From: Megaleporinus macrocephalus
Taxonomy: Eukaryota; Chordata; Actinopteri; Characiformes; Anostomidae
Assembly: GCA_021613375.1 (NCBI GenBank)
Contig: CM038728.1
Span: 32,362,907-32,426,906 of the forward strand
Reading direction: 5' to 3'
Length of the DNA: 64,000 nt
Part shown: positions 12,541 through 24,959 of the stretch, in pieces
How positions within the stretch are numbered: position 1 is the first letter of the stretch
Layout of the letters: each line of letters starts with the position of its first letter
Program-made: the position numbers and the translations under genes
The notes under the pieces: generated by a model
Seen by the model: only the letters and a program-made list of their open reading frames with translations
The model's database searches: none
Told to the model about the DNA's origin: nothing

Positions 12541-13197
12541 GTTTTTTTTTTATTGTACACAGAACATTCATAGAAAAGGAGCAATCTACATACAAAACGG
12601 AGCAATTTAAAAGAGTACTGTAAGTAAAGGAAAAGAAAAGGATGGGTGCAAAATAAATAACGAGTCCAACAATAAATGCAATAAAGAAGAAAGGGGAAAA
12701 AATGAAAAACATAAGGGTTCAGATTTTAAATCATAATCTTCAATTAAAGAACTGAGTTGGTGGGCATACTTATTATGCACCAGAGTTCTGCAATACAAAA
12801 TAAAGTCACGGAAAAACTTCGGCTTAACTTTTAAGTATTTGGATTTGTGGATGAAAATTTTTCCTAGGTTGATTATAGTGTTTATGAGAAAGTCATTTTT
12901 GTAGCTGTCCATAATAAGTCCGTAAATTATGTCTATCAGAGAATAGTTTAAGAAAAGAAACTTTGGAAAATAACCAATCAAAGATATCAGACCACAATGT
13001 TTTAAAATATATACAGTGAAAAAATAAATGCTCAGTTGTTTCAACATCATTACAAAAGACACAGTTATTTGTTTCAATTAACAAATCGTTGCTGATTAAA
13101 GTGACTGGAAGGATAAATTCCATTTAAGGTTTTGAAGTGGACTTCTTTCGCTTTTGGAACGATTGGAAATTTAAGGTATCTGGTACGTAACTTATAA
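12541..13197 (-). mobile_element. 5'-truncated LINE (L1/Tx1-like) between the duplicated segments
   Basis: Read on the minus strand, about 13185-12900 encodes KEVHFKTLNGIYP followed by NNCVFCNDVETTEHLFFHC and LWSDIFDWL. This is the C-terminal region of L1/Tx1-type LINE ORF2 proteins, with the CxxC...HxxxxC zinc-binding-like pattern. It then breaks into another frame. The 3' end is a run of A (minus strand) at 12541-12552. Nothing 5' of the C-terminal region remains. The LINE fills exactly the gap between segment copies A and B. Confidence 0.8.
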
Positions 13198-13926
13198 ATT
13201 CACACACTGTCTCAACTGGTTTCCTTCTGGGACTTTCTCCGACCATCGAGATACATCATCAGAAGGGATATTCCTCAGTGTTTCAACTGCAAATCTCACT
13301 CTGGAGACACTGCAGCTCTGCTGTAAGAGCACAGTAAGCATGTTAACAACAGACATGAGGGTCAAGTGTTCACTAGGGCCTTAACGCGGCACATCTGCAA
13401 TGATGCACTGATCTTAAACTTGATCCAACCTGTACTAAACAATGAGATTCAATCAATTTTATTACAGCAATCAGTCAAAACAAATGATGTTCATTCAAGG
13501 TTCAGTTTTACCTCCTTGGACCAATTGTTTAGTTTATCATGCCCACAGAATTTCTGATATTTGCCCTGTTTTATACATTTATACAGACACAAGTGAACTC
13601 AGATGCTTGATACAAGATGTTTAATATCAAATTGAGGTACAAACATGATATTTTCATTTCAATTTCTACATGTGATGTAAAATTTAAAGTACACTGTACA
13701 TCAAATGATTGTAATCAAATAAAAAGGACACTTTGTGTATATGTCAGTGCATAATAGCTACTGTCGTGACTACAAACTCTTTTAAGCGACAATTCAGCCA
13801 AAAATCTAATTTTCACATTTTTCTCCTTTAAATATGCATTAAAACGGACAGCATATTGGCCAAATTCAGGCTGTGTACGACACTTAAGTCCACATTTAAC
13901 AAACAGACATAGATATATTACTTATA

Positions 13927-14187
13927 TCGTCACTGCCCAAAGGAAAACAAGTATCTGCAACATGGCAACTTTACAGGAGAGACCAAAAACTGTCATTACC
14001 TTCGATGTAAGTCAATGGAACCAGAATTTTTACCAAGCTATTTTGGAGTATTTCTATTGGTCCGTCCATCATAAAATGTTTACACAATGTAAACATCAGC
14101 TGTTGTGATCAACAATAAAAAAATTAATAATAATTTTATTAAAATTGACAAAAATGGTGATACGTGTTTTTCTTCGGGCAGCGACGA
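13927..14187 (+). mobile_element. MITE with TA flanks (copy B counterpart of 5136-5383)
   Basis: TIRs TCGTCACTGCCCAAAG / CTTCGGGCAGCGACGA lie between TA dinucleotides. Same position in the duplicated segment as 5136-5383, so the insertion predates the duplication. Confidence 0.75.
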
Positions 14188-14523
14188 TATAGTGATATAG
14201 GCAGTTCAGTTAGTACCATGCTAACAGGTGGCCTATAAGCTTTCATCACTTGCTAGCTGAATTAGACTCACAGATCCAGTGCTAAAAGTAAAGAAGACCC
14301 ACACGTCTTAGCTGATCCACTATGTTTGAACTCAATTAGAAATTTGGACAAGTTTAAGTTCCTTTTTCTCTGCAGTCTGCAATGTGCACCGGTCAGATTT
14401 TACAAATATAGACTTAAACAGCTACTATTAATAAAACCAGTAAGGCACAGACCTCAAATATGAAGCGGTTTCCAATATTTAAACTAACCTAAATGATCCT
14501 GAGCTATTGTCTCCCCCTGGTGG

Positions 14524-17500
14524 TCAGTCTCCGTAGCGCACCTCTGCCCTCAGCTCTTTGGTGACATAGCTCAGGATGGCGGCTGCAACCTGCTGCTGCA
14601 TGGATGCATTTCCCATCACCAGCGTGACCAGCTGGGCGGCGTCCATCCAGTCCAGCGTGCCCAAAATCGCCATAACTTCAGAGTAGAGCTTCTGCTGCTG
14701 CTGAGGCGGGAGCTCCATGAGGATCTGAGGAAGCGGTTTGAACTGACCGCTGGTCATCCAGCATCCCAGTAGGCCTCCCAGTGCTCCTCCTGCACAGACC
14801 ACCAAAACCAGACTGCTTTAAAGCCAAAAACACCCCCTTAGCTCAAGGCTAACAGTTGTAACAGACTCGACTCTATAGTTTCTGACTCTGTTTGACTCAC
14901 TGATATCTATAAACACAAACTAAACTATGTTAGTGTAGCTAAACACGGTAACAGTAAAGAGAACTGATTGTGTCTGTACTTTAGTCAGTGTTTACAGATA
15001 ACACTACTGTATACTGTATACTACTACTACTGTACTACTGCTGCTGTTGGGAAAAATGTTAAATTTGTAGGAGATGGAAAAACATACTGTACTTCTAATG
15101 TAAGTCAATGGAACCAGACAGCTTTGGGCCATTTGTTTATATAAATACACATACATACATACATACATACATACATACATACATACATACATACATACAT
15201 ACATACATACATACATACATACATACATACATACATACATACATACATACATACATACATACATACATACATACATACATACATACATACATACATACAT
15301 ACATACATGAGAGAGAAAGAGAGAGAGAGAGAATATACACTCATCCATATGGGAGACACTCTCATAGAGATGGACCGTTCAGCGTTTTTGAGGCTGATTC
15401 CGATTGCCGATCACCTTTCAACGTGATCGGCTGATAGAAAAACTGTAATCATTAAATGTAGATCTTGAATTGTTGCTGCTGTTCTTGACGTTGACAGATG
15501 GGGGTTTATTGGATGGGTCAGTTCGATAATCTCCTTCAATAATGAGGATGTTTGATGGTGTGAATGAGTTTATTAGTAGTTAGTAGTGATTATTAAACTG
15601 AGTACTGAACTGAATGATCAATAAAAGAATATGAGGATGTTTGATGGTGTGAATGAGTTTATCAGTAGTCAGTAGTGATTATTAAACTGAGTACTGAACT
15701 GAATGATCATTAAAAGAATATGAGGATGTTTGATGGTGTGAATGAGTTTATTAGTAGTCAGTAGTGATTATTAAACTGAGTACTGAACTGAATGATCAAT
15801 AAAAGAATATGAGGATGTTTGATGGTGTGAATGAGTTTATCAGTAGTCAGTAGTGATTATTAAACTGAGTACTGAACTGAATGATCATTAAAAGAATATG
15901 AGGATGTTTGATGGTGTGAATGAGTTTATTAGTAGTCAGTAGTGATTATTAAACTGAGTACTGAACTGAATGAACATTAAAAGAATATGAGGATGTTTGA
16001 TGGTGTGAGTTTATCAGTAGTCAGTAGTGATTATTAACTGAGTACTGAACTGAATGATCATTAAAAGAATAATGAGGATGTTTGATGGTGTAAATGAGTT
16101 TATCAGTAGTCAGTAGTGAGTATTAAACTGAGTACTGAACTGAATGAATATTAAAAGAATATTAGGATGTTTGAGGGTGTGAATGAGTTTATCAGTAGTC
16201 AGTAGTGATTATTAAACTGAGTACTGAACTGAATGAACAGTAAAAGAATAATGAGGACGTTTGATGGTGTAAATGAGTTTATCAGTAGTCAGTAGTGATT
16301 ATTAAACTGAGTACTGAACTGAATGATTATTAAAAGAATAATGAGGATGTCTGATGGTGTGAATGAGTTTATCAGTAGTCAGTAGTGATTATTAAACTGA
16401 GTACTGAACTGAATGATCATTAAAAGAATAATGAGGATGTTTGATGGTGTGAATGAGTTTATCAGTAGTCAGTAGTGATTATTAACTGAGTACTGAACTG
16501 AATGATCATTAAAAGAATAATGAGGATGTTTGATGGTGTAAATGAGTTTATCAGTAGTCAGTAGTGAGTATTAAACTGAGTACTGAACTGAATGAATATT
16601 AAAAGAATATTAGGATGTTTGAGGGTGTGAATGAGTTTATCAGTAGTCAGTAGTGATTATTAAACTGAGTACTGAACTGAATGAACAGTAAAAGAATAAT
16701 GAGGACGTTTGATGGTGTAAATGAGTTTATCAGTAGTCAGTAGTGATTATTAAACTGAGTACTGAACTGAATGATTATTAAAAGAATAATGAGGATGTCT
16801 GATGGTGTGAATGAGTTTATCAGTAGTCAGTAGTGATTATTAAACTGAGTACTGAACTGAATGATCATTAAAAGAATAATGAGGATGTTTGATGGTGTGA
16901 ATGAGTTTATCAGTAGTCAGTAGTGATTATTAAACTGAGTACTGAACTGAATGAACATTAAAAGAATATGAGTATGTTTGATGGTGTAAATGAGTTTATC
17001 AGTAGTCAGTAGTGATTATTAAACTGAGTACTGAACTGAATGAACATTAAAAGAATATGAGGATGTTTGATGGTGTGAGTTTATCAGTAGTCAGTAGTGA
17101 TTATTAACTGAGTATTGAACTGAATGATCATTAAAAGAATAATGAGGATGTTTGATGGTGTAAATGAGTTTATCAGTAGTCAGTAGTGAGTATTAAACTG
17201 AGTACTGAACTGAATGAATATTAAAAGAATAATGAGGATGTTGATGGTGTAAATGAGATTATCAGTAGTCAGTAGTGATTATAAAACTGAGTACTAAACT
17301 GAATGAACATTAAAAGAATAATGAGGATGTTTGATGGTGTAAATGAGTTTATCAGTAGTCAGTAGTGATTATTAAACTGAGTACTGAACTGAATGAACAG
17401 TAAAATAATAATGAGGACGTTTGATGGTGTAAATGAGTTTATCAGTAGTCAGTAGTGATTATTAAACTGAGTACTGAACTGAATGAACAGTAAAAGAATA

Positions 17501-18808
17501 ATGAGGACGTTTGATGGTGTAAATGAGTTTATTAGTAGTCAGTAGTGATTATTAAACTGAGTACTGAACTGAATGATCAATAAAAGAATATGAGGATGTT
17601 TGATGGTGTGAATGAGTTTATCAGTAGTCAGTAGTGATTATTAAACTGAGTACTGAACTGAATGAACAGTAAAAGAATAATGAGGACGTTTGATGGTGTA
17701 AATGAGTTTATCAGTAGTCAGTAGTGATTATTAAACTGAGTACTGAACTGAATGATTATTAAAAGAATAATGAGGATGTTTGATGGTGTAAATGAGTTTA
17801 TCAGTAGTCAGTAGTGATTATTAAACTGAGTACTGAACTGAATGAACAGTAAAAGAATAATGAGGACGTTTGATGGTATAAATAAGTTTATCAGTAGTCA
17901 GTAGTGATTATTAAACTGAGTACTGAACTGAATGATTATTAAAAGAATAATGAGGATGTTTGATGGTGTTAATGAGTTTATCAGTAGTCAGTAGTGATTA
18001 TTAAACTGAGTACTGAACTGAATGAACATTAAAAGGATAATGAGGATGTTTGATGTTTGCTCTAGGGGGGCTTGGACCCCCTTTCTCACATTTTGCTATG
18101 CATGGACTCTTTTCTTACCATCCCTATCTTTGATTCATCTTTTTATAAACTGCTTTTCTGTAAAGCTGCTTTGAGACAACACTGGTTGTAAAAAGTGCTA
18201 TATAAATAAGTGTTGATTGATTGATTGATTGGTTGTAATTAACTTAAACTAAAAACACATTAACAAGCTAATATGTGATGAATGTTATTGTACTCCTAAT
18301 ATATTGTAATTATTACAGTATTGAAAACCTGTAAATCTCTGTCAATCAAAACTGTCAGAATAGAGTGGGCGGGGCCTGTGCTATAGACACACCCACGTTG
18401 AATAGCTGGTTTTTTTTGTAGGGGTTGTGATGTTTGGGGTTTATGTTGTTAGAGGGTTAAACGTTCTACTGTAGATCCTGCATGTATCTGACCGAAATAC
18501 TGAAAATAGAACTGAATTGAATTCGTACTGAACCTGAAAATGCGTATGACGCCTTTAATTAAATGCTCGTGAGCTCCAGCAGTTCTATGTGGAACGACTC
18601 CAAAGGCTTCAAAAGTCACAGAAACTGTATATTTACCTGCAAATATCCCCACCGGACCGGCTAAAAGACCGCCCACAAATGCTCCGCCCCCAGCCGCAGC
18701 CGCTCCTTTCCCAGAATTCACCACTGCAGCTTTCATCTGTCGGTGTGCTGACACCTCGCAGCACAGCCGCATGACGTCATCTATTCTGCGAGCCATTGCG
18801 TCTCTGAC
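14524..18808 (-). CDS. c19orf12: C19orf12 homologue, copy B
   Basis: Second tandem C19orf12 homologue: small membrane protein of mitochondria, ER and contact sites. Coding exons are 18796-18637 (ATG at 18796; the exon starts at about 18808 after 'gcag') and 14789-14524 (stop). They join in phase 1 to 141 aa. Visible blocks are [17 protein letters not shown] (1-17), [11 protein letters not shown] (21-31), the glycine-rich hydrophobic segment (about 32-68), [33 protein letters not shown] and [15 protein letters not shown]. The tail is nearly that of the human protein, so this copy is the more conserved one. The intron (14790-18636) carries (ACAT)n and an 89-bp minisatellite. A leader exon ending at 26442 would make a transcript spanning about 12 kb. 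No frameshift or lost motif is seen. Confidence 0.92.
15147..15308. repeat. (ACAT)n microsatellite
   Basis: About 40 tandem ACAT units followed by a short GA-rich run (15308-15332). It produces long spurious ORFs on both strands. Copy A has no such array at the matching point (about 6205). Confidence 0.98.
15541..18054. repeat. 89-91-bp minisatellite, about 28 units
   Basis: Unit starts 'gaggatgtttgatggtgtga' and continues through 'cagtagtcagtagtgattat' and 'actgagtactgaactgaatg'; successive starts at 15544, 15633 and 15722 are 89 bp apart. A variant 'attaggatgtttgagggtg' recurs at about 16161 and 16610, showing a ~448-bp (five-unit) higher-order duplication. It sits in the C19orf12 copy B intron. 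Copy A keeps only one unit-like stretch, near 7380. Confidence 0.95.
18055..18235 (+). mobile_element. LINE/SINE 3' tail (copy B)
   Basis: Matches 9065-9240 of copy A, from 'tgctctaggggggcttggac' to 'ctatataaataagtgttgat'. The minisatellite runs directly into it. Confidence 0.55.
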
Positions 18809-18904
18809 CTGCTGATAAACACATACGTATCAAGGACTGATCAATACGCCTACTGCTCTGTTGTGAGCAGACAGGCTGAGACATGCAGAGACACTTTTAT
18901 ATTC

Positions 18905-19210
18905 AAATCAGTGTCCAACCTGCAGACAGTTCTTAGGATCATTGGGAGACAATTAATCAAATAAATGTAACACTTTTTGTGAGGTCCCACAAGGTTCAGT
19001 TTCGGGGCCTTCGCTTTTCTCTTCGTACATGTTACCTCTAGGTAATTTTCATATGACTAGCAAGTTCGCATTTTCATTCCTTCTAATAATCTACACTCAG
19101 TGGACGGGACAGCTGTGTTAAATGTTTCTCAGTGGATGTCACAAAATTTGTTACAACTAAATCTCAAAAAGACTGAAACACTGATTCTCGGTTCTAAAAC
19201 TCAAAAGAAG
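18905..19210 (+). mobile_element. Non-LTR retrotransposon reverse transcriptase fragment (copy B)
   Basis: Counterpart of 9600-9985, with the RT-motif region at about 18980-19030 further degraded and frameshifted. It confirms that this LINE remnant was in the ancestral segment. Confidence 0.7.
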
Positions 19211-19442
19211 CTGGTTTATGAGAATGAGCCATGAATATATGTTTAAACATCATGGTCTTTTTATGTTTTAGTACAGTAACTATTTCACATAATCGCTCCT
19301 TTAAGCCTTCATCACCATGAAAAGTGCTCAATAAACTATTTGTATTATTAAATATTAATTGCTGAGACATGACAAAGACCAAACAGCCAAAGAAGCTGAA
19401 TCGGTTTAATTCATATGCCTTTCATATGTGTGACATGCCTTG

Positions 19443-19960
19443 TAGGGGTGGGCGATATTGCCCTACAATAAAATCATGATATTTCATGGTATTTTTGCAA
19501 TAACGATACTTTTGGCGATATGACAAAAACATTGAATTAAAAAATATATATATTAAGAATACACTACTGCAACAAAATGAAAATTAAATTGTATTATTAC
19601 ATACGATATGATATGGCACACCCCTGCGATATTAAAAAATACAAGAATTTTTATCAAATTGTAACAGAAGTCAATGATCTAGAATGTCACGATACAAAAA
19701 ATGCACTCCAAATATCTCCATATATCCAGGACTGAAGTAAAGTGAAAGATACTGAACAGATAAAATCTGTCTCTAGTAGATATATAATGTTGAAATGAGA
19801 AAAGTGTGAATTTTTCTTTTTCTAAAAACAGTAAAAGTAGTACCTGATGTGATAATTAGTGATGGGTGATATGGCACGATATTTCAGAGTATAATAACGT
19901 TCACCATATTCAAAAATGTTGGCGATATTATTGTGTATGATAGGATATGGCACAGCCCTA
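19443..19960. mobile_element. hAT-like MITE with perfect 8-bp target duplication
   Basis: The element begins TAGGGGTGGGCGATATTGCC and ends ...GATATGGCACAGCCCTA. The 8-bp sequence ATGCCTTG flanks it on both sides (19435-19442 and 19961-19968). Copy A shows the empty site with a single ATGCCTTG ('gacatgccttgtatat', about 10165-10180). The 518-bp interior has an inverted motif of the same kind near 19860 and may itself be composite. A reverse-oriented relative lies at about 54785-55310. Confidence 0.9.
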
Positions 19961-19980
19961 ATGCCTTGTATATTTTTACA

Positions 19981-20545
19981 TATCACTGTTGTACAAAGAA
20001 AAACAAGTGTCTCCAAAATGCCAACATTACAGGGGATGCCAAAAACCTTCTCTCCAAAATTAAAAGTGATTTTGGAGTGTTTCTATTGGTCCATTCACCA
20101 TCGCATTTTTACACAGTGTAAATGGCAGCTGCTGCGTTCAAATGAAGCAAAAAATGAAAATCAACAAAAAATGGAGACATGTTTTAGTGACAATATTAGG
20201 GGTGTGTATTGGCAAGAACCTGGCGATACGATACATATCTTAATACAGCCGCTATGATTCACTATAAGGATTTTTAAAATCCTACTATAAAAACACACCA
20301 CTATATGCACACGTTTGCCAATGCCTACAATAGCAGTGCGCCCTTGTGCTACTTGTTTATGTTGAAGTGGAGCTGAAAATGGATTACAAATGGATTTTTA
20401 ATGATCAGAGGTTTAAACACAACACACAATGATTCACTGTGTGCCAGGAATCTGTGTATTGATACTGTTTTTGAGAATCGATACAGTATCACAAACATAA
20501 TATTGTGATACTCAATATTTTGATATTTTCTTACAGCCCTAGAAA
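19981..20545. mobile_element. MITE plus hAT-like MITE, adjacent (copy B)
   Basis: 19981-20198 is a member of the 'ctattggtccattcacc' MITE family. From 20199 a second element starts TAGGGGTGTGTATTGGCAAG and ends near 20541 with TCTTACAGCCCTA. It belongs to the family seen intact at 60577-60863. Both have degraded counterparts in copy A. Confidence 0.7.
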
Positions 20546-20704
20546 ATGGGTCTGTCTCAAAACTAGGTTTTTTTTTTAAAAAAAGCAACTAGCTACAAAT
20601 CTAGCGACTTCTTCTGGTGTTATTGGAGACTTTTGGAGACTCTGAGGTGAACATACATGATCTTCAGTTACTGTCCTCAGTGTGCAGCGGGGGCTGCCGT
20701 GAGC

Positions 20705-23700
20705 CCCGTCCCACTACACTCACAGTGCTCAGTCTCACAGTCAGAGCAGACCCTCACCACTCCACGACCCACTACACTTACAGTCAGAGCAGACCCTCAC
20801 CACTCCACTACCCCCAACACTCACAGTGCTCAGTCTCACAGTCAGAACAGACCCTCACCACTCCACCACCCACTACACTCCCAGTGCTCAGTCTCACAGT
20901 CAGAACAGACCCTCACCACTCCACCACCCACTACACTCCCAGTGCTCAGTCTCACAGTCAGAACAGACCCTCACCACTCCACCACCCACTACACTCCCAG
21001 TGCTCAGTCTCACAGTCAGAACAGACCCTCACCACTCCACCACCCACTACACTCCCAGTGCTCAGTCTCACAGTCAGAACAGACCCTCACCACTCCACCA
21101 CCCACTACACTCCCAGTGCTCAGTCTCACAGTCAGAACAGACCCTCACCACTCCACCACCCCCAACACTCCCAGTGCTCAGTCTCACAGTCAGAGCAGAC
21201 CCTCACCACTCCACCACCCACTACACTCACAGTGCTCAGTCTCACAGTCAGAGCAGACCTTCACCACTCCACCCACTACACTCACAGTGCTCAGTCTCAC
21301 AGTCAGAGCAGACCCTCACCACTCCACCCACTACACTCCCAGTGCTCAGTCTCACAGTCAGAACAGACCCTCACCACTCCACCACCCACTACACTCCCAG
21401 TGCTCAGTCTCACAGTCAGAACAGACCCTCACCACTCCACCACCCACTACACTCCCAGTGCTCAGTCTCACAGTCAGAACAGACCCTCACCACTCCACCA
21501 CCCACTACACTCACAGTGCTCAGTCTCACAGTCAGAGCAGACCCCCACCACTCCACCACCCACTACACTCACAGTGCTCAGTCTCACAGTCAGAGCAGAC
21601 CCTCACCACTCCACCACCCACTACACTCCCAGTGCTCAGTCTCACAGTCAGAGCAGACCCTCACCACTCCACGACCCCCAACACTCACAGTGCTCAGTCT
21701 CACAGTCAGAGCAGACCCTCACCACTCCACAACCCCCAACACTCACAGTGCTCAGTCTCACAGTCAGAGCAGACCCCCACCACTCCACCCACTACACTCA
21801 CAGTGCTCAGTCTCACAGTCAGAGCAGACCCTCACCACTCCACAACCCCCAACACTCACAGTGCTCAGTCTCACAGTCAGAGCAGACCCTCACCACTCCA
21901 CCCACTACACTCACAGTGCTCAGTCTCACAGTCAGAACAGACCCTCACCACTCCACCACCCACTACACTCCCAGTGCTCAGTCTCACAGTCAGAACAGAC
22001 CCTCACCACTCCACCACCCACTACACTCCCAGTGCTCAGTCTCACAGTCAGAGCAGACCCTTACCACTCCACCACCCCCAACACTCACAGTGCTCAGTCT
22101 CACAGTCAGAGCAGACCCTCACCACTCCACGACCCCCAACACTCACAGTGCTCAGTCTCACAGTCAGAGCAGACCCTCACCACTCCATGACTCCCAACAC
22201 TCAGTGCTCAGTCTCACAGTCAGAGCAGACCCTCACCACTCCACGACCCCCAACACTCACAGTGCTCAGTCTCACAGTCAGAGCAGACCCTCACCACTGC
22301 ACCACCCACTACACTCACAGTGCTCAGTCTCACAGTCAGAGAAGACCCTCACCACTCCATGACCCCCAACACTCACAGTGCTCAGTCTCACAGTAAGAGC
22401 AGACCCTCACCACTCCACCACCCACTACACTCACAGTCAGAGCAGACCCTCACCACTCCACAACCCGCTACACTCACAGTGCTCAGTCTCACAGTCAGAG
22501 CAGACCCTCACCACTCCACGACCCACTACTCACAGAGCTCAGTCTCACAGTCAGAGCAGACCCTCACCACTCCACCACCCCCTACACTCACAGTGCTCAG
22601 TCTCACAGTCAGAGCAGACCCTCACCACTCCACGACCCCCAACACTCCCAGTGCTCAGTCTCACAGTCAGAGCAGACCCTCACCACTCCACGACCCCCAA
22701 CACTCCCAGTGCTCAGTCTCACAGTCAGAGCAGACCCTCACCACTCCACCACCCACTACACTCACAGTGCTCAGTCTCAGTCAGAGCAGACCCTCACCAC
22801 TCCACCACCCACTACACTCACAGTGCTCAGTCTCACAGTCAGAGCAGACCCTCACCACTCCACCACCCACTACACTCACAGTGCTCAGTCTCACAGTCAG
22901 AGCAGACCCCCACCACTCCACCCACTACACTCACAGTGCTCAGTCTCAGTCAGAGCAGACCCTCACCACTCCACCACCCACTACACTCACAGTGCTCAGT
23001 CTCAGTCAGAGCAGACCCCCACCACTCCACCCACTACACCCACAGTGCTCAGTCTCACAGTCAGAGCAGACCCTCACCACTCCACCACCCCCAACACTCA
23101 CAGTGCTCAGTCTCACAGTCAGAGCAGACCCTCACCACTCCACCACCCACTACACTCACAGTGCTCAGTCTCACAGTCAGAGCAGACCCTCACCACTCCA
23201 CCACCCCCAACACTCACAGTGCTCAGTCTCACAGTCAGAGCAGACCCTCACCACTCCACCACCCACTACACTCCCAGTGCTCAGTCTCAGTCAGAGCAGA
23301 CCCTCACCACTCCACGACCCACTACACTCACAGTGCTCAGTCTCACAGTCAGAGCAGACCCTCACCACTCCACCACCCACTACACTCACAGTGCTCAGTC
23401 TCACAGTCAGAGCAGACCCTCACCACTCCACGACCCACTACACTCACAGTGCTCAGTCTCACAGTCAGAGCAGACCCTCACCACTCCACCACCCACTACA
23501 CTCACAGTGCTCAGTCTCACAGTCAGAGCAGACCCTCACCACTCCACCACCCCCAACACTCACAGTGCTCAGTCTCACAGTCAGAGCAGACCCTCACCAC
23601 TCCACGACCCACTACACTCACAGTGCTCAGTCTCACAGTCAGAGCAGACCCTCACCACTCCACGACCCACTACACTCACAGTGCTCAGTCTCAGTCAGAG

Positions 23701-24712
23701 CAGACCCTCACCACTCCACGACCCACTACACTCACAGTGCTCAGTCTCACAGTCAGAGCAGACCCTCACCACTCCACGACCCACTACACTCACAGTGCTC
23801 AGTCTCACAGTCAGAGCAGACCCTCACCACTCCACGACCCACTACACTCACAGTGCTCAGTCTCACAGTCAGAGCAGACCCTCACCACTCCACGACCCCC
23901 AACACTCACAGTGCTCAGTCTCAGTCAGAGCAGACCCTCACCACTCCACGACCCACTACACTCACAGTGCTCAGTCTCACAGTCAGAGCAGACCCTCACC
24001 ACTCCACCACCCACTACACTCACAGTGCTCAGTCTCACAGTCAGAGCAGACCCTCACCACTCCACCACCCCCAACACTCACAGTGCTCAGTCTCACAGTC
24101 AGAGCAGACCCTCACCACTCCACGACCCACTACACTCACAGTGCTCAGTCTCACAGTCAGAGCAGACCCTCACCACTCCACCACCCACTACACTCACAGT
24201 GCTCAGTCACACAGTCAGAGCAGACCCTCACCTCTCCACCACCCACTACACTCACAGTGCTCAGTCTCACAGTCAGAGCAGACCCTCACCACTCCACGAC
24301 CCCCAACACTCACAGTGCTCAGTCTCACAGTCAGAGCAGACCCTCACCACTCCACCCACTACACTCACAGTGCTCAGTCTCACAGTCAGAGCAGACCCTC
24401 ACCACTCCACCACCCACTACACTCACAGTGCTCAGTCTCAGTCAGAGCAGACCCTCACCACTCCACCCACTACACTCACAGTGCTCAGTCTCAGTCAGAG
24501 CAGACCCTCACCACTCCACCACCCCCAACACTCACAGTGCTCAGTCTCACAGTCAGAGCAGACCCTCACCACTCCACCACCCACTACACTCACAGTGCTC
24601 AGTCTCAAAGTCAGAGCAGACCCTCACCACTCCACCCACTACACTCACAGTGCTCAGTCTCAGTCAGAGCAGACCCTCACCACTCCACGACCCACTACAC
24701 TCACTGCGCATG
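20705..24712. repeat. 58-bp minisatellite, about 4 kb (roughly 70 units)
   Basis: The unit reads 'tgctcagtctcacagtcaga' + 'gcagaccctcaccactccac' + 'cacccactacactcacag'; unit starts at 20885 and 20943 are 58 bp apart. Variants lack 3-6 bp (single 'ccac', or 'cagtctcagtcagag'). The plus strand is C/A-rich. 58 is not a multiple of three and the unit has no stop in any forward frame, so ORFs of 450-880 codons appear in all three frames. None is a gene. It lies in the intron between the leader exon and the start-codon exon of C19orf12 copy B and is absent from copy A. Confidence 0.97.
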
Positions 24713-24959
24713 CCCAAAGCCGCCGCTGACCCCGCCCCCTCTCTACAGATCAGTATGTAAATATAAATATGTCTTGGATAGATACTTTACTGAGTTTATT
24801 TGTAGTTGTAACATATTTATAGTGTTTTTACTCACTTTTTTCTCTCCCACAACGTCATTCCTTCAAATACTCGCAAATAGACCATTATACAAATTAGGCG
24901 ATTATGTCATTTGGCGACCTCCAGTGACTTTTAGGACAGCCAATAGCTACTTTCCTTAC

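Noticed and set aside
12607..13123. Overlapping minus-strand ORFs of 156 and 76 codons as host genes
   Set aside because: They encode the zinc-binding-like C-terminal segment of a LINE ORF2 in two frames and end at an A-tail, so they are a dead retroelement.
15004..15434. Y/C/M/V and T/H/I/Y repeat ORFs on both strands
   Set aside because: Translation of the (ACAT)n microsatellite in different frames.
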